Assembly (NCBI RefSeq): GCF_000012325.1
Contig: NC_003910.7
Coordinates: 3,410,001 to 3,474,000 of the forward strand
Reading direction: 5' to 3'
Source: Colwellia psychrerythraea 34H
GTDB taxonomy: Bacteria; Pseudomonadota; Gammaproteobacteria; Enterobacterales; Alteromonadaceae
Length of the DNA stretch: 64,000 nt
Shown: positions 1 through 8,727 of the stretch, piece after piece
Layout: each line of letters starts with the position of its first letter
How positions within the stretch are numbered: the stretch's first letter is position 1
Program-made: the position numbers and the translations under genes
Notes under the pieces: model-generated
Told to the model about the DNA's origin: nothing
The model's database searches: none
Seen by the model: only the letters and a program-made list of their open reading frames with translations

Positions 1-673
1 TAATGGCAGGTGCTTGCTTAGCTGCCATTGAAACGGCTTCAATCAAAATAGTGCCTGAACCACACATAGGATCAACCAACGGCTTGCTGGTATCATTTAA
101 CCAACCCGAACGTATTATTAACGCTGCAGCTAAGTTTTCTTTTAACGGGGCTGCACCACTGTGCTCGCGATAGCCACGTTGGAATAAACCTCGGCCAGAA
201 AAATCAAGAAAAATGGTAACATTATCTCTTAACAAACGAGCCTGAAAACTAATTTGTGGTGCTTTTTTATCAACATTAGGGCGTTCGAAGCCTTGATCTC
301 TAAACTGATCAACTATCGCATCCTTAATCGTTAAGCCACCAAACTGACTATTTCGAATTTCTTCGCTGTAACCAACAAAGTCGACAGCAAAGGTAGTAGT
401 CGACTTAAAAATATCTGGCCAGTTAATACTACTAGCGGCTTTGAACAATTCATCTTTATCTTTCGCTTCACCCTCACCTAGTTTAAGCATGATACGTGTC
501 GCAAGACGTGTCCAAAGCGATATTTTATATCCCAAAGCTAAAGAAGCTTGAAAATAAACGCCTTCTGGTTTTTGTATAACGTTAAATGCGCCGAGGCTTT
601 TAATTTCATCAAACAATAAAACTTCAATACCTGGAGAGGTTAAAGCTAAAAATTGTTGCGTGGATTCTTTCAT
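1..673 (-). CDS. rlmL: 23S rRNA m2G2445 methyltransferase RlmL, N-terminal part (runs off the window)
   Basis: The reading frame starts at the ATG complementary to 671-673 and stays open to the window edge, giving the first 224 residues. The product begins MKESTQQFLALTSPGIEVLL, a THUMP-type N-terminus. It ends just after the methyltransferase motif DPMCGSGTILIEA, which contains the N6/N2-type SAM and target-base site. The stretch FSGRGLFQRGYREHSGAAPLKENLAAALI before it is typical of RlmL. The family methylates G2445 in 23S rRNA; many members carry a second C-terminal domain (RlmK), which would lie outside this window. A possible GGAG ribosome site (CTCCGG on the plus strand) lies about 10 bases upstream of the start. 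Confidence 0.9.
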   Translation of the reverse strand, partial: MKESTQQFLALTSPGIEVLLFDEIKSLGAFNVIQKPEGVYFQASLALGYKISLWTRLATRIMLKLGEGEAKDKDELFKAASSINWPDIFKSTTTFAVDFVGYSEEIRNSQFGGLTIKDAIVDQFRDQGFERPNVDKKAPQISFQARLLRDNVTIFLDFSGRGLFQRGYREHSGAAPLKENLAAALIIRSGWLNDTSKPLVDPMCGSGTILIEAVSMAAKQAPAI

Positions 674-833
674 GGTGAATTTCCGGAGTAAGAAGCAGAG
701 TAAACTATGGGCGCGATTATATACACAAACGCAAAGCACATAAACAAAAGTTAACTTTAACTGACCGAAAGTGCCTGATTTTCACACGTAACGAATAACA
801 TTTATGCTAACAGTCTTTTTTTTATAAAAGCGC
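674..833. other. Intergenic region between rlmL and the tRNA array promoter
   Basis: AT-rich sequence holding the divergent rlmL upstream region. A run of eight T at about 816-823 lies in it, but no convincing hairpin precedes it. No gene or RNA was recognised here. Confidence 0.4.
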
Positions 834-862
834 TTGCTTTATCGATGCTCTATCCTTACTAT
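834..862 (+). promoter_or_regulatory. Predicted sigma-70 promoter of the tRNA-fMet array
   Basis: TTGCTT at 834-839 and TACTAT at 857-862 are separated by exactly 17 bases. They are followed by a GC-containing discriminator (ACGCATCGC), as in stable-RNA promoters under stringent control. The predicted start is near 869, about 107 bases before the first tRNA-like unit, and no other strong promoter is obvious before the array. The motif is seen; its function is inferred. Confidence 0.5.
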
Positions 863-975
863 ACGCATCGCTTTCAGGGAGTAACCTTTCTGGAAGTAAC
901 TTCTCGCAATAAGAAGTAAAATATTGTGGCTTGTTCAAGTAATATCTAGCAATAGTAACATTTGAATCATTCTGA

Positions 976-1074
976 CGCGGGATGGAGCAGCCTAAAAGAT
1001 CAACCTCGTCGGGCTGTTCGTTATAAATAGCCGAAGGTCGTCATGTTTGTTATCAAATCTGGCTTCCGCAATCA
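976..1074 (+). pseudogene. Loop-expanded tRNA-fMet variant 1 (99 nt)
   Basis: The sequence follows the neighbouring tRNA-fMet genes base for base in the 5' acceptor strand and most stem segments. It carries three separate expansions: +6 in the D loop, +9 in the anticodon loop (the CAT anticodon is lost) and +7 in the T loop, giving 99 instead of 77 nt. The 3' end is ATCA instead of ACCA. It should not work as a tRNA. The same three expansions recur in the unit at 1497-1595, so the variant was duplicated as such. Confidence 0.75.
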
Positions 1075-1130
1075 ATTCTTAAGTTTGAATTAAAAAAACT
1101 TGGCTTTCCTACTTTTGTAGGTCATTCGGA

Positions 1131-1207
<77 letters not shown>

Positions 1208-1265
1208 ATTCTTAAGTTTGAATTAAAACAACTTGGCTTTCCTACTTTATTGTAGGTCATTCGGA

Positions 1266-1342
<77 letters not shown>

Positions 1343-1496
1343 ACTTGTTTCTTTAAAGAGATAAGTATAAAAAGTAGGTAACAGTTCCCTCTTCATTAGA
1401 TAAGGGATCAAATAACCAATTCTCTAATAATAGAATTAAAATAATTATTGGCTTGTTTAAATTTTTCTAGCAATAGTAATATTTAAACCATTCGGA

Positions 1497-1595
1497 CACG
1501 GGATGGAACAGCCTAAAAGTTCAACCTCGTCGGGCTGTTCATTATAAATAGCCGAAGGTCGTCATGTTTGTTATCAAATCTGGCTCCCGCAAGCA
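1497..1595 (+). pseudogene. Loop-expanded tRNA-fMet variant 2 (99 nt)
   Basis: A second copy of the 99-nt variant at 976-1074, with the same insertions in the D, anticodon and T loops and a few substitutions: CACGGG instead of CGCGGG at the 5' end, and AGCA instead of ACCA at the 3' end. In this copy GAAC and GTTC could still pair in the enlarged D arm. Loss of both CAT and CCA argues against a working initiator tRNA. Confidence 0.75.
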
Positions 1596-1652
1596 ATTCT
1601 TAAGTTTGAATTAAAACAACTTGGCTTCCTACTTAATTGTAGGTCATTCGGA

Positions 1653-1729
<77 letters not shown>

Positions 1730-1840
1730 ACTTGTTTCCTTAAAGAGATAAGTATAAAAAGTAAATTCTTAAGTTTGAATTAAAACAACTTGGCTTGTTT
1801 AAGTGTTTACTAGCAATAGTAAAAATTTAAACCATTCGGA

Positions 1841-1917
<77 letters not shown>

Positions 1918-2026
1918 ACTTGTCTTTTAAAGAGATAAGTATAAAAATAAATTCTTGAGTTTGAATTAAAACAACTTGGCTTGTTTAAGTATTTACTAGC
2001 AATAGTAAAAATTTAAACCATTCGGA

Positions 2027-2103
<77 letters not shown>

Positions 2104-2237
2104 ACTTGTTTATTTAAAGAGATAAGTATAAAAAGTAGATTTTCAGTTCCCTCTTCATCAGATAAGGGCTCTCAAAACTAATTCTTAAGTTTGAATTAAA
2201 ACAACTTGGCTTCCTACTTTATCGTAGGTCATTCGGA

Positions 2238-2314
<77 letters not shown>

Positions 2315-2607
2315 ATCTTTGTAAAACCTCTATCTAATTCCTAAGTTATAACCTACCTAACTGTTACTTATAAATTGCCAAAACTGATCATTACCTGTTT
2401 CATTATTTATTAAAGAAAGTGGCACCTGCAAAATATTCAATATCTGTTCCCATATAAAATATAAATTGAATACATCTATCTGGTACTAATCAATTACCGG
2501 AAACTGATACTGCCTATTTAATGCTCAACATCCAAAATCAATTCAATAGAATTTTATTTTCTATTTATTTTTATTTTTAATAACTCCAACATAATGACTT
2601 CGACTAA

Positions 2608-3147
2608 CTAAGCCATAAAGACCACTGCCACAGCATTTACAGGTTTTGTGCTTTTATTGCCATAACAGTGAGGAAGATGACCATGGAAATAAATTAAGTT
2701 ACCAGCCTCCACCATATACTCTACTCCTTGTACTTCAACACAAGCAGTCCCTTCCAAACACAAAAACAACTCATGACTACCCTCTGGGTGCGGCACCCCT
2801 TTGCTATAACAGTTCGGCTTCATACTAATATCGTTGATTTGTAGTTTTTGCGTGCTGATAGGACTTGTTCGAGTACTAGAAAACCTACCATCATCTAATT
2901 GAGTAATGGGCATATCTTTACGACAAACCTCGGTAACATGTGCTGATTGCCGACTTATTAAATCATCAACAGACACACCTAATGCTTGTGCTACTTTAAC
3001 AACCAAAGTTATGCTTGGATTTGATTGTTCGCTTTCCATATTAGCCAATGTTGCTCGTGGAATATCGGCCATATCAGCTAGCTTAGTTTGCGTTAGTTTG
3101 TGCTGAGCACGTAACCTTTTTATACCTTCACTAATAGGGTTGCTCAC
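2608..3147 (-). CDS. XRE-family transcriptional regulator with C-terminal cupin domain
   Basis: This 179-residue protein has an N-terminal Cro/CI-type helix-turn-helix (about residues 7-61, with LTQTKLADMADIPRATLANME as the DNA-reading helices). The C-terminal cupin (about 108-178) has the metal-type motif PHPEGSHELFLCLEG. In such one-component regulators the cupin senses a small ligand and the HTH binds DNA; the ligand cannot be read from sequence. The gene is divergent from the 62-aa gene at 3397, with a perfect 16-bp palindrome between them that is a candidate operator. Confidence 0.85.
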   Translation of the reverse strand: MSNPISEGIKRLRAQHKLTQTKLADMADIPRATLANMESEQSNPSITLVVKVAQALGVSVDDLISRQSAHVTEVCRKDMPITQLDDGRFSSTRTSPISTQKLQINDISMKPNCYSKGVPHPEGSHELFLCLEGTACVEVQGVEYMVEAGNLIYFHGHLPHCYGNKSTKPVNAVAVVFMA

Positions 3148-3298
3148 TAGTTATCTCCATAATTCTGCGTATTGATTTACCACGATGTGAAAGACTAAAT
3201 TAAGTAATTCAGACTGTCATGTTTAGGACTACAAAATATCAACATATTGCCAGCCTTTATTCTATTATTAAAACATATTGTTAATTTATTGTCATTTT

Positions 3299-3314
3299 TA
3301 GTGGTTCACCACTA
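3299..3314. promoter_or_regulatory. 16-bp perfect palindrome, candidate operator
   Basis: TAGTGGT-TC-ACCACTA is a perfect inverted repeat in the divergent region between the XRE-cupin regulator (start 3147) and the 62-aa gene (start 3397). It lies about 83 bases upstream of the latter, where an upstream-promoter or operator site could sit. The symmetry is seen; binding by the neighbouring regulator is inference. Confidence 0.4.
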
Positions 3315-3396
3315 GACACTGTCGAAATTTTCATTACAATCTAGCCATCTTATCAATCTTGATAATTTCACTCATCAAACTTTCCTGGAGAATAAT

Positions 3397-3585
3397 ATGA
3401 ATGTTGATCAACATATCAAAGTAGCACAATGGCACTTAGAGCAAGCTCGTTTACATAACGTTAGCGATCACACTTGTGGCTGTCCTGCTAACAAGCATGA
3501 CCAACGTGCAATCGACGCAGTTGAAGCTGGTCTAATCATTGAAGAAAAAGCTTGTACTATAGAAGCTAAAGAAGCACGCGTTTAA
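3397..3585 (+). CDS. Small conserved-looking protein of unknown function, 62 aa
   Basis: A 62-residue acidic protein starting MNVDQHIKVAQWHLEQARLH, with two close cysteines (TCGCPANKHDQRA) and a third near the C-terminus. The start is preceded by a good ribosome site (CTGGAG, nine bases before ATG), and an intrinsic terminator follows the stop, so this is very likely a real single-gene transcript. The CxC plus downstream His and Cys could bind metal, but no family is recognised. Confidence 0.7.
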   Translation: MNVDQHIKVAQWHLEQARLHNVSDHTCGCPANKHDQRAIDAVEAGLIIEEKACTIEAKEARV

Positions 3586-3612
3586 GCTAACGCTAAAACC
3601 AGATAACTAATA

Positions 3613-3647
3613 AAAACCGATAAAGTCTTTTTATCGGTTTTTTTATG
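3613..3647 (+). terminator. Intrinsic terminator after the 62-aa gene
   Basis: AAAACCGATAAA and TTATCGGTTTT form a strong stem with a short loop, followed by a run of T. Confidence 0.85.
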
Positions 3648-3810
3648 CCCTTCAACATTGAATTTATCCTACTATAAATCCCTCCCCCAATAATCGATAA
3701 AGAATGCATTAAGAATCAATATGATCCATTAGAGGTTATCATTGAAAAATAGCGTTAAGATAAATATAGTATTTATTAATTTAACCGAAACATAATTTAC
3801 AAGGATTTCT

Positions 3811-4761
3811 ATGGCTGGTGCAAGTTTACTAACCCTATTAGATGATATTGCCATGCTGCTCGATGATGTAGCAGTATTATCAAAGGTAGCCGCTAAAAAA
3901 ACTGCCGGAGTTCTAGGTGATGACTTAGCAGTAAATGCTGAACAACTCTCAGGGGGCTTAAAAGCAGACCGAGAGTTACCCGTTGTTTGGGCTGTTTTTA
4001 AAGGCTCTATGCTTAATAAAGCTATTTTAGTGCCCATTGCTTTATTACTGAGTTACTTTCTACCTATTGTGATAATGCCATTGTTAATGCTTGGTGGTGC
4101 TTATTTATGTTATGAGGGTTTTGAGAAGGTATGGCATAAATTCTCCCATAAAGAAGAACACCAAGAGCAACACGAAAAGCATGTTGTCGCACTCCAAGAT
4201 GAAACCATAGATATCACCCTTTATGAAAAAGATAAAATCAAAGGCGCCATTCGCACTGATTTTATCCTTTCAGCAGAAATAATCATTATTGCGTTAGGTA
4301 CTGTGGCTGATAAGCCGATAACCACGCAAATTTCAGTCCTAATTTTTATTGCTATTTTGATGACAATTGGAGTTTATGGCTTAGTCGCTGGTATTGTAAA
4401 GATTGATGATGGTGGTTTGTTACTCATTAAAGATAAATCAGCAAACCTTTGGGCAAAAGCAAAACGTGCATTAGGTTATTTCATGATTTCTTTTGCGCCT
4501 AAACTAATGAAATTTTTAGCTGTTGCCGGTACTGTCGCGATGTGGCTAGTCGGCGGTTCACTTATCACTCATGGCGTTCCTGCTTTTCATCATATTATTG
4601 AATCAGCGACGAATTTTGCTGGTAGCCTGCCTGTTCTACCAGGGCTTTTAGTGGTAATCACCCCACTATTAATCGACTTGCTTGTTGGCTTTATATTAGG
4701 TGCGCTGCTGGTGTTTATCTCTTTAGCTATTATGAACGTAGTTAAGAAAACCGAGCATTAA
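3811..4761 (+). CDS. DUF808 family inner-membrane protein (YedI-like)
   Basis: This 316-residue protein begins MAGASLLTLLDDIAMLLDDV, the signature start of the DUF808/YedI family, followed by the conserved AKKTAGVLGDDLAVNAEQL segment. There are about five to six hydrophobic helices, near residues 72-100, 150-170, 175-195, 230-260 and 280-310. A charged His/Glu-rich stretch (HKEEHQEQHEKHV) lies around 110-125. The function of the family is unknown. The gene stands alone, with an AAGGA ribosome site before the ATG. Confidence 0.9.
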   Translation: MAGASLLTLLDDIAMLLDDVAVLSKVAAKKTAGVLGDDLAVNAEQLSGGLKADRELPVVWAVFKGSMLNKAILVPIALLLSYFLPIVIMPLLMLGGAYLCYEGFEKVWHKFSHKEEHQEQHEKHVVALQDETIDITLYEKDKIKGAIRTDFILSAEIIIIALGTVADKPITTQISVLIFIAILMTIGVYGLVAGIVKIDDGGLLLIKDKSANLWAKAKRALGYFMISFAPKLMKFLAVAGTVAMWLVGGSLITHGVPAFHHIIESATNFAGSLPVLPGLLVVITPLLIDLLVGFILGALLVFISLAIMNVVKKTEH

Positions 4762-4848
4762 TACCTTAAGAAACTCCATAAAATTAGTGGCTAGTTAATT
4801 GTTGATGAATGCTTAACTAGCTATTGGCATAAAGCCAATGATTAATAA

Positions 4849-5847
4849 TCAGTTAACAAGTAAAACTAATTTACCAACATTTTTATTTTTCGCCATTTTC
4901 TCATGGGCCTGCTCGACTTGTTGCCATGGATAAATCGAATCAATGATAGGTTTAATTTGACCATTAACTAAATCAGCATAAAAATCGCTACTAAAATTAT
5001 CAACGAGTTGAGCTTTATAGTCCTCACTGCGATTACGCAGGGTTGAAGCGGATAACGTTAATCTTTTTGCTAACAATTTTGCTATGTCAACTTGCGAGCA
5101 ATATCGCCCGCCTAACATTGATAAAGTAACTATGTGCCCATCAAGTGCAGCGACGTTAATATTTTTAGATAAATACTCACCACTAACAACATCAATAATG
5201 ACATCGTAGCCTGCTAATACGTTTTCTTTCGACCAAGCAACAAAATCATTTTTTTGATAATTTATTGCACAATCAGCGCCAAGAGCTAGGCAAGCTTGAG
5301 CTTTAACTTCACTGCCCACAGTGACCGTAACATAACATTGTTTCGCTTTCGCAAGTTGTATCGCAGCACTGCCCACACCACTCGCGCCCGCATGTATAAG
5401 TACTTTACTGTTATTGGCTAACTTCGCGATACTGAATAAACTTTGATAAGCGGTTAAAAACACTTCAGCACAAGCGGCTCCTTGCTCAAAAGTAAATTGC
5501 TCAGGCAAACAAAACAATTGCCTTGCTTTTACTTTGACATATTGCGCGTATCCACCACCGGCAACTAAACCGAAAACTTTATCACCTACTTGCCACGATT
5601 GTGCTAAATGATTATCAGAAACCGCATCACCACATTGAACAATTTCGCCCGAAACTTCCAAACCAAGGATTGATGACTCGCCTGCTGGGGCTGGGTATTT
5701 ACCCGCTCGCTGTAATAAATCGGCTCGATTAATTCCTATAGCGTGAACTTTAATCAAGCACTCATCCGCCACAATTTTAGGCATATCGGTTTGACTAAAT
5801 ACTAATGATTGCTGGTTATCAACATGGATATATTTCAAAGAGATCAC
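4849..5847 (-). CDS. NAD(P)H:quinone oxidoreductase, zinc-independent MDR family (PIG3/QOR type)
   Basis: This 332-residue protein has the MDR layout: an N-terminal GroES-like domain with INRADLLQRAGKYPAPAGES, then a Rossmann domain with the NADPH motif HAGASGVGSAAIQLAK (about 152-167). The zinc-binding Cys/His residues of alcohol dehydrogenases are absent, which fits NADPH-dependent reduction of quinones or unsaturated carbonyls in the cytoplasm. It is transcribed alone. Confidence 0.88.
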   Translation of the reverse strand: MISLKYIHVDNQQSLVFSQTDMPKIVADECLIKVHAIGINRADLLQRAGKYPAPAGESSILGLEVSGEIVQCGDAVSDNHLAQSWQVGDKVFGLVAGGGYAQYVKVKARQLFCLPEQFTFEQGAACAEVFLTAYQSLFSIAKLANNSKVLIHAGASGVGSAAIQLAKAKQCYVTVTVGSEVKAQACLALGADCAINYQKNDFVAWSKENVLAGYDVIIDVVSGEYLSKNINVAALDGHIVTLSMLGGRYCSQVDIAKLLAKRLTLSASTLRNRSEDYKAQLVDNFSSDFYADLVNGQIKPIIDSIYPWQQVEQAHEKMAKNKNVGKLVLLVN

Positions 5848-5983
5848 CTTACGTTAGATTTTATTGGTTGAAGCTAGGGGGAGTTACGCTAAATAAGTGT
5901 TAAGAAAAGTAAGAATTAATAAAGTGCATAAACTCATACACTTTATCTAATGATCTTTACCTAATAAACTTAACTTGGGAAAG

Positions 5984-6352
5984 TTAAGTTAGTGGCGTTA
6001 AAGCAACAGAGTTGAACTCAACCTTGCTCCAACCACTTTGCATAAAGTTACGAATATTACCGTGGTCATTTCCTTGTGGATTATTTACCACGTCTTCACG
6101 ATAGAAACGGCCAAAACAAGCTAACGTTTGTTGTTCTGATAAATTATTAAGTTTGGCAAAATAGAAGATCTTGCATGATCCTTCATTGGTGCCCGCTTCA
6201 TTAAATAAATCACCGTTATTAAACGTTGCAGGTAAGTAATTGTAGTTTTCACTAATAACTTTCATTACTTGCTCAAAACTTACTTGTTCCGCATTTGAAT
6301 CTAATTGGTTGATGAAATCAGTTAGAGTAATATTAACTTCTTGAGTGCTCAT
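5984..6352 (-). CDS. HopJ type III effector family protein
   Basis: This 122-residue protein matches the HopJ family in length and in motifs such as FEQVMKVISENYNYLPATFNNG, NEGSCKIFYFAKLNNLSEQQTLACFG and GRFYREDVV. Despite the family name, homologues are common in free-living marine bacteria without type III secretion, so a housekeeping role is more likely. Its ATG overlaps the stop of the DUF2999 gene (TAATG), so the two are co-transcribed and probably translationally coupled. Confidence 0.85.
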   Translation of the reverse strand: MSTQEVNITLTDFINQLDSNAEQVSFEQVMKVISENYNYLPATFNNGDLFNEAGTNEGSCKIFYFAKLNNLSEQQTLACFGRFYREDVVNNPQGNDHGNIRNFMQSGWSKVEFNSVALTPLT

Positions 6353-6612
6353 TAAGCATCACCAGCTTTTAATCTAGCCTTTGCTTCCTCTACTTTAGAG
6401 AAATCTAAACCTAATTCATTAACCGCTTGCTCAATAAGACTAGGGTCTGCCATGACTAGGCTCATAATAGCTTGTAATTTCTCTGGTGGAATACCAAGTT
6501 GTGTAATGAATGCCATTGCCATCATAGGGTTTTCAGTCAGCGCCTGAAACATCTCACTAATTTTTTCATCACTGATATTTAATTCTTTTAAAATTTGAAT
6601 AATCGGGTTCAT
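6352..6612 (-). CDS. DUF2999 family small protein
   Basis: This 86-residue helical protein (MNPIIQILKELNISDEKISEMF...) resembles the DUF2999 family of Vibrio, Shewanella and Colwellia. It has no signal peptide or membrane segment. It is the first gene of a two-gene unit with the HopJ-like gene, overlapping it by one base. The family name is from memory; function unknown. Confidence 0.75.
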   Translation of the reverse strand: MNPIIQILKELNISDEKISEMFQALTENPMMAMAFITQLGIPPEKLQAIMSLVMADPSLIEQAVNELGLDFSKVEEAKARLKAGDA

Positions 6613-6757
6613 TAATTGTCTCTATTTAATATTAGGTTTAGCGTTAGTAATAATCAGGCTGCTTTAATAAATATAGCCCTATGAGTCATGCAGATTATAA
6701 TATCAAATTATAAAGAACTTTACAGACAGCAGCCCATTAATAAATCAAAAATCTAAT

Positions 6758-6778
6758 TAATACCAATTCCATTAAATT
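6758..6778 (+). repeat. 21-bp inverted repeat, left arm
   Basis: The sequence starting TAATACCAATTCCATTAA is the exact reverse complement of 7827-7847 over 21 bases. The two arms bracket the YgjP-like gene, about 1.09 kb apart from outer edge to outer edge. Confidence 0.8.
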
Positions 6779-6952
6779 TATTCCCACCTCAGAGCTATGT
6801 CAGAGAAGCTATAACAAATAAAGTTTTTGCTGACATAGTCATTCTATATCGAACAAACTTGTGCCGTTATTGATTTTCTGACAAGCTCCCAAGGGCGAGT
6901 ACCTAATAAAAAGTAAAGGCTGACATACTGCGTTATTGATTTTGATAAGGAC

Positions 6953-7012
6953 GCTGCATGGATGCAGCTTATTAGAGAATGCAGGAGCATATTCTCCTGA
7001 ATAACCATTCTC
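6953..7012 (+). repeat. Double-hairpin intergenic repeat, copy 1
   Basis: GCTGCATGGATGCAGC (6953-6968) is a palindrome, and AGGAGCATATTCTCCT (6983-6998) forms a second hairpin. They are followed by GAATAACCATT. The same block with compensating changes (GCTACATGGATGTAGC) is at 12519-12577, so the stem is conserved while the sequence drifts. This is typical of a REP/BIME-like element. Confidence 0.75.
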
Positions 7013-7236
7013 TTCGATCAATGCCTTGCCTCTAAGCCTTTTAATTCTCGCTGAGTGGAAAATAACTTAATGGACTTGGTATAACTAACTTCATTCATTA
7101 CACTATTGAAAAAGAAAAAGTATAATAGCGCTGAATTGACGCAGACAAAATACACCATAACTGAGCCATTACTGAATTTATATTTCAATAAATGATGCTC
7201 ATATAACGCCAACATTACTAACTATCTATTATATTT

Positions 7237-7776
7237 ATGTCATCAAAATTTGAAAATACAGAGCTTAAATCCCCGAAATTAAAGTATTTATCTGCTTATT
7301 CTGCACAAATACAACTGCAAGTTCAGCAAATGATCGAACAAAAAAATTTAGAGAAATATTTATTAAACAAATACCCAACGACCCATGAGGTAAGTAACGA
7401 CAAAGCCCTACGTGGTTATGTTATGTCACTCAAGAATCAGTATTTGAAAAAAGCATCGCCTTTAAGTCAGATAAAGTATGACGATAAAATTCATATCATT
7501 AATAATGCTTTAGGGTTGCATACCTATGTCTCTCGTGTACAAGGTAATAAGCTAAAAAGTAAACATGAAATTCGCATAGGCAGCCTATTTAAAAAGGCCC
7601 CTGAGGCTTTCTTAGCTATGATAGTCGTTCATGAGTTAGCTCATCTAAAAGAGAAAGAACATAACAGAGCCTTTTATAAGCTATGCCAAAGCATGTTGCC
7701 TGATTATCATCAATTAGAGTTGGACTTACGTATTTACCTTACTCACGTAGAGTTAATTGGCGATATTTACGCTTAA
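7237..7776 (+). CDS. YgjP-like (DUF45/M48-type) zinc metallopeptidase domain protein
   Basis: This 179-residue protein has a C-terminal zinc site, HELAHLKEKEHNRAFY (two His and Glu of HExxH plus a downstream His). This is the YgjP/WLM-type arrangement, close to SprT. The N-terminal third is Lys- and Gln-rich and unassigned. There is no signal peptide, so it acts in the cytoplasm. Its substrate is unknown. It is bracketed by a 21-bp perfect inverted repeat. Confidence 0.85.
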   Translation: MSSKFENTELKSPKLKYLSAYSAQIQLQVQQMIEQKNLEKYLLNKYPTTHEVSNDKALRGYVMSLKNQYLKKASPLSQIKYDDKIHIINNALGLHTYVSRVQGNKLKSKHEIRIGSLFKKAPEAFLAMIVVHELAHLKEKEHNRAFYKLCQSMLPDYHQLELDLRIYLTHVELIGDIYA

Positions 7777-7826
7777 TTCCAATGACATTAACTGAGTGAG
7801 TATTTTAACCAGGACAAGTGGACAAT

Positions 7827-7847
7827 AATTTAATGGAATTGGTATTA
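7827..7847 (-). repeat. 21-bp inverted repeat, right arm
   Basis: Exact reverse complement of 6758-6778. See the left arm entry. Confidence 0.8.
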
Positions 7848-7887
7848 TATAAATAACTGAGCTACAACCAAAGAATATAAAACTAAG

Positions 7888-8058
7888 ATGTCTGAAACTA
7901 AAATTAAATTTGAGCTCGAAAAACAAAACAAAAACAGTGTTCGCTATAAAGAAATTCCCAAAGATGGCATGCCACCAATTTTAGGCTCTATCTATGTACA
8001 AAAGTGGTATGCAGGTAATAGTAAATATCTAGAAGTGACTGTTAATAAGGTCGATTAG
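7888..8058 (+). CDS. Small hypothetical protein, 56 aa
   Basis: The frame from ATG at 7888 to TAG encodes MSETKIKFELEKQNKNSVRY followed by 36 residues ending YLEVTVNKVD. It is soluble and rich in Lys and Glu, with a GSIYVQKWYAG core. A strong intrinsic terminator follows 32 bases after the stop, which supports a real transcript. No family is recognised. Confidence 0.6.
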   Translation: MSETKIKFELEKQNKNSVRYKEIPKDGMPPILGSIYVQKWYAGNSKYLEVTVNKVD

Positions 8059-8090
8059 CTATAAGCGGCTAATGCGTCAAAAGCAAAAAA

Positions 8091-8128
8091 CCAGAATACC
8101 TTATTAAGGTAATTCTGGTTTTTTTTGG
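8091..8128 (+). terminator. Intrinsic terminator after the 56-aa gene
   Basis: CCAGAATTACC-type arms: CCAGAATACCTTA pairs with TAAGGTAATTCTGG (one bulge), followed by eight T. It could also serve the minus-strand 55-aa gene from the other side. Confidence 0.85.
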
Positions 8129-8168
8129 GTTAACCGATAGTCAAACTAACGGTTATGATTTCTGCTTG

Positions 8169-8336
8169 TTATGCTTGATATAACATAGCTAGAAAATCTT
8201 TAGACTCATTCAACTGGCTAAATTTAAACAATTTAGAACCGGCTTGGTCTTTAACAACAACATTTAATTTGTTGATTGAAATAGACTTTACTGGTGCTTC
8301 AATAGCGTAAATCTTACCTTGATAAGTATAAGACAT
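8169..8336 (-). CDS. Small hypothetical protein, 55 aa
   Basis: The frame complementary to 8336-8169 encodes MSYTYQGKIYAIEAPVKSIS and continues for 35 residues to MLYQA. An AGGAG ribosome site lies seven bases before the ATG (CTCCT on the plus strand). The alternating pattern suggests a small beta-rich fold. It converges on the 56-aa gene. No family is recognised. Confidence 0.6.
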   Translation of the reverse strand: MSYTYQGKIYAIEAPVKSISINKLNVVVKDQAGSKLFKFSQLNESKDFLAMLYQA

Positions 8337-8727
8337 AATATAACTCCTTTAATTGCGTAACACGCAACATTAAAAAGCCCATAACTGCATATACATAATT
8401 GATAATAATACGATGAACTAACCGAAAATGACTCGGGATCTCATGCAGCAAAAAGCTTTAATTTAATAACTTTTTATTAAGGTGTTGGCTGACTGTGAAA
8501 GGGAAAGACAAAACACGAAAAAATCACTGGGGATTAACATCAATTAGATGAGGAAGGCTAATTGATGTTGGGAAATATACTGGGCTTTGTTGATAAAGTA
8601 AACATTTATTTTATCAAATACTAAATTATCGCTAAAGCATAATGCAATTTCTGTAAAAAATTAGTTATGATTCTGCACCAAAATTAGCTTTAGCAATTCA
8701 TCTGAACCCAATGCCCCTCAGCCTCAA
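8337..8727. other. Intergenic region with a long hairpin
   Basis: About 390 bases without a credible gene. The upstream part holds the ribosome site and promoter zone of the 55-aa gene. A 12-bp perfect hairpin lies at 8536-8569. Confidence 0.5.
8536..8569. repeat. 12-bp perfect hairpin with 10-nt loop
   Basis: AACATCAATTAG (8536-8547) and CTAATTGATGTT (8558-8569) are perfect reverse complements. No T run follows on either strand, so it is not a standard intrinsic terminator. It may be an operator, a processing site or part of a small RNA. Confidence 0.5.

Larger units (their letters stand above)
6613..7236. other. Repeat-containing intergenic region
   Basis: About 620 bases without a credible gene. 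It contains one arm of a 21-bp inverted repeat (6758-6778) and a double-hairpin block (6953-7012) that recurs at 12519-12577. Short reading frames here (for example at 6839-7021) read through the hairpin repeat and are not genes. Confidence 0.6.

Noticed and set aside
5984..6352. HopJ family name suggested a type III secretion effector
   Set aside because: There are no secretion genes or chaperones nearby, and the family is widespread in free-living marine bacteria. The gene is coupled to a DUF2999 gene.
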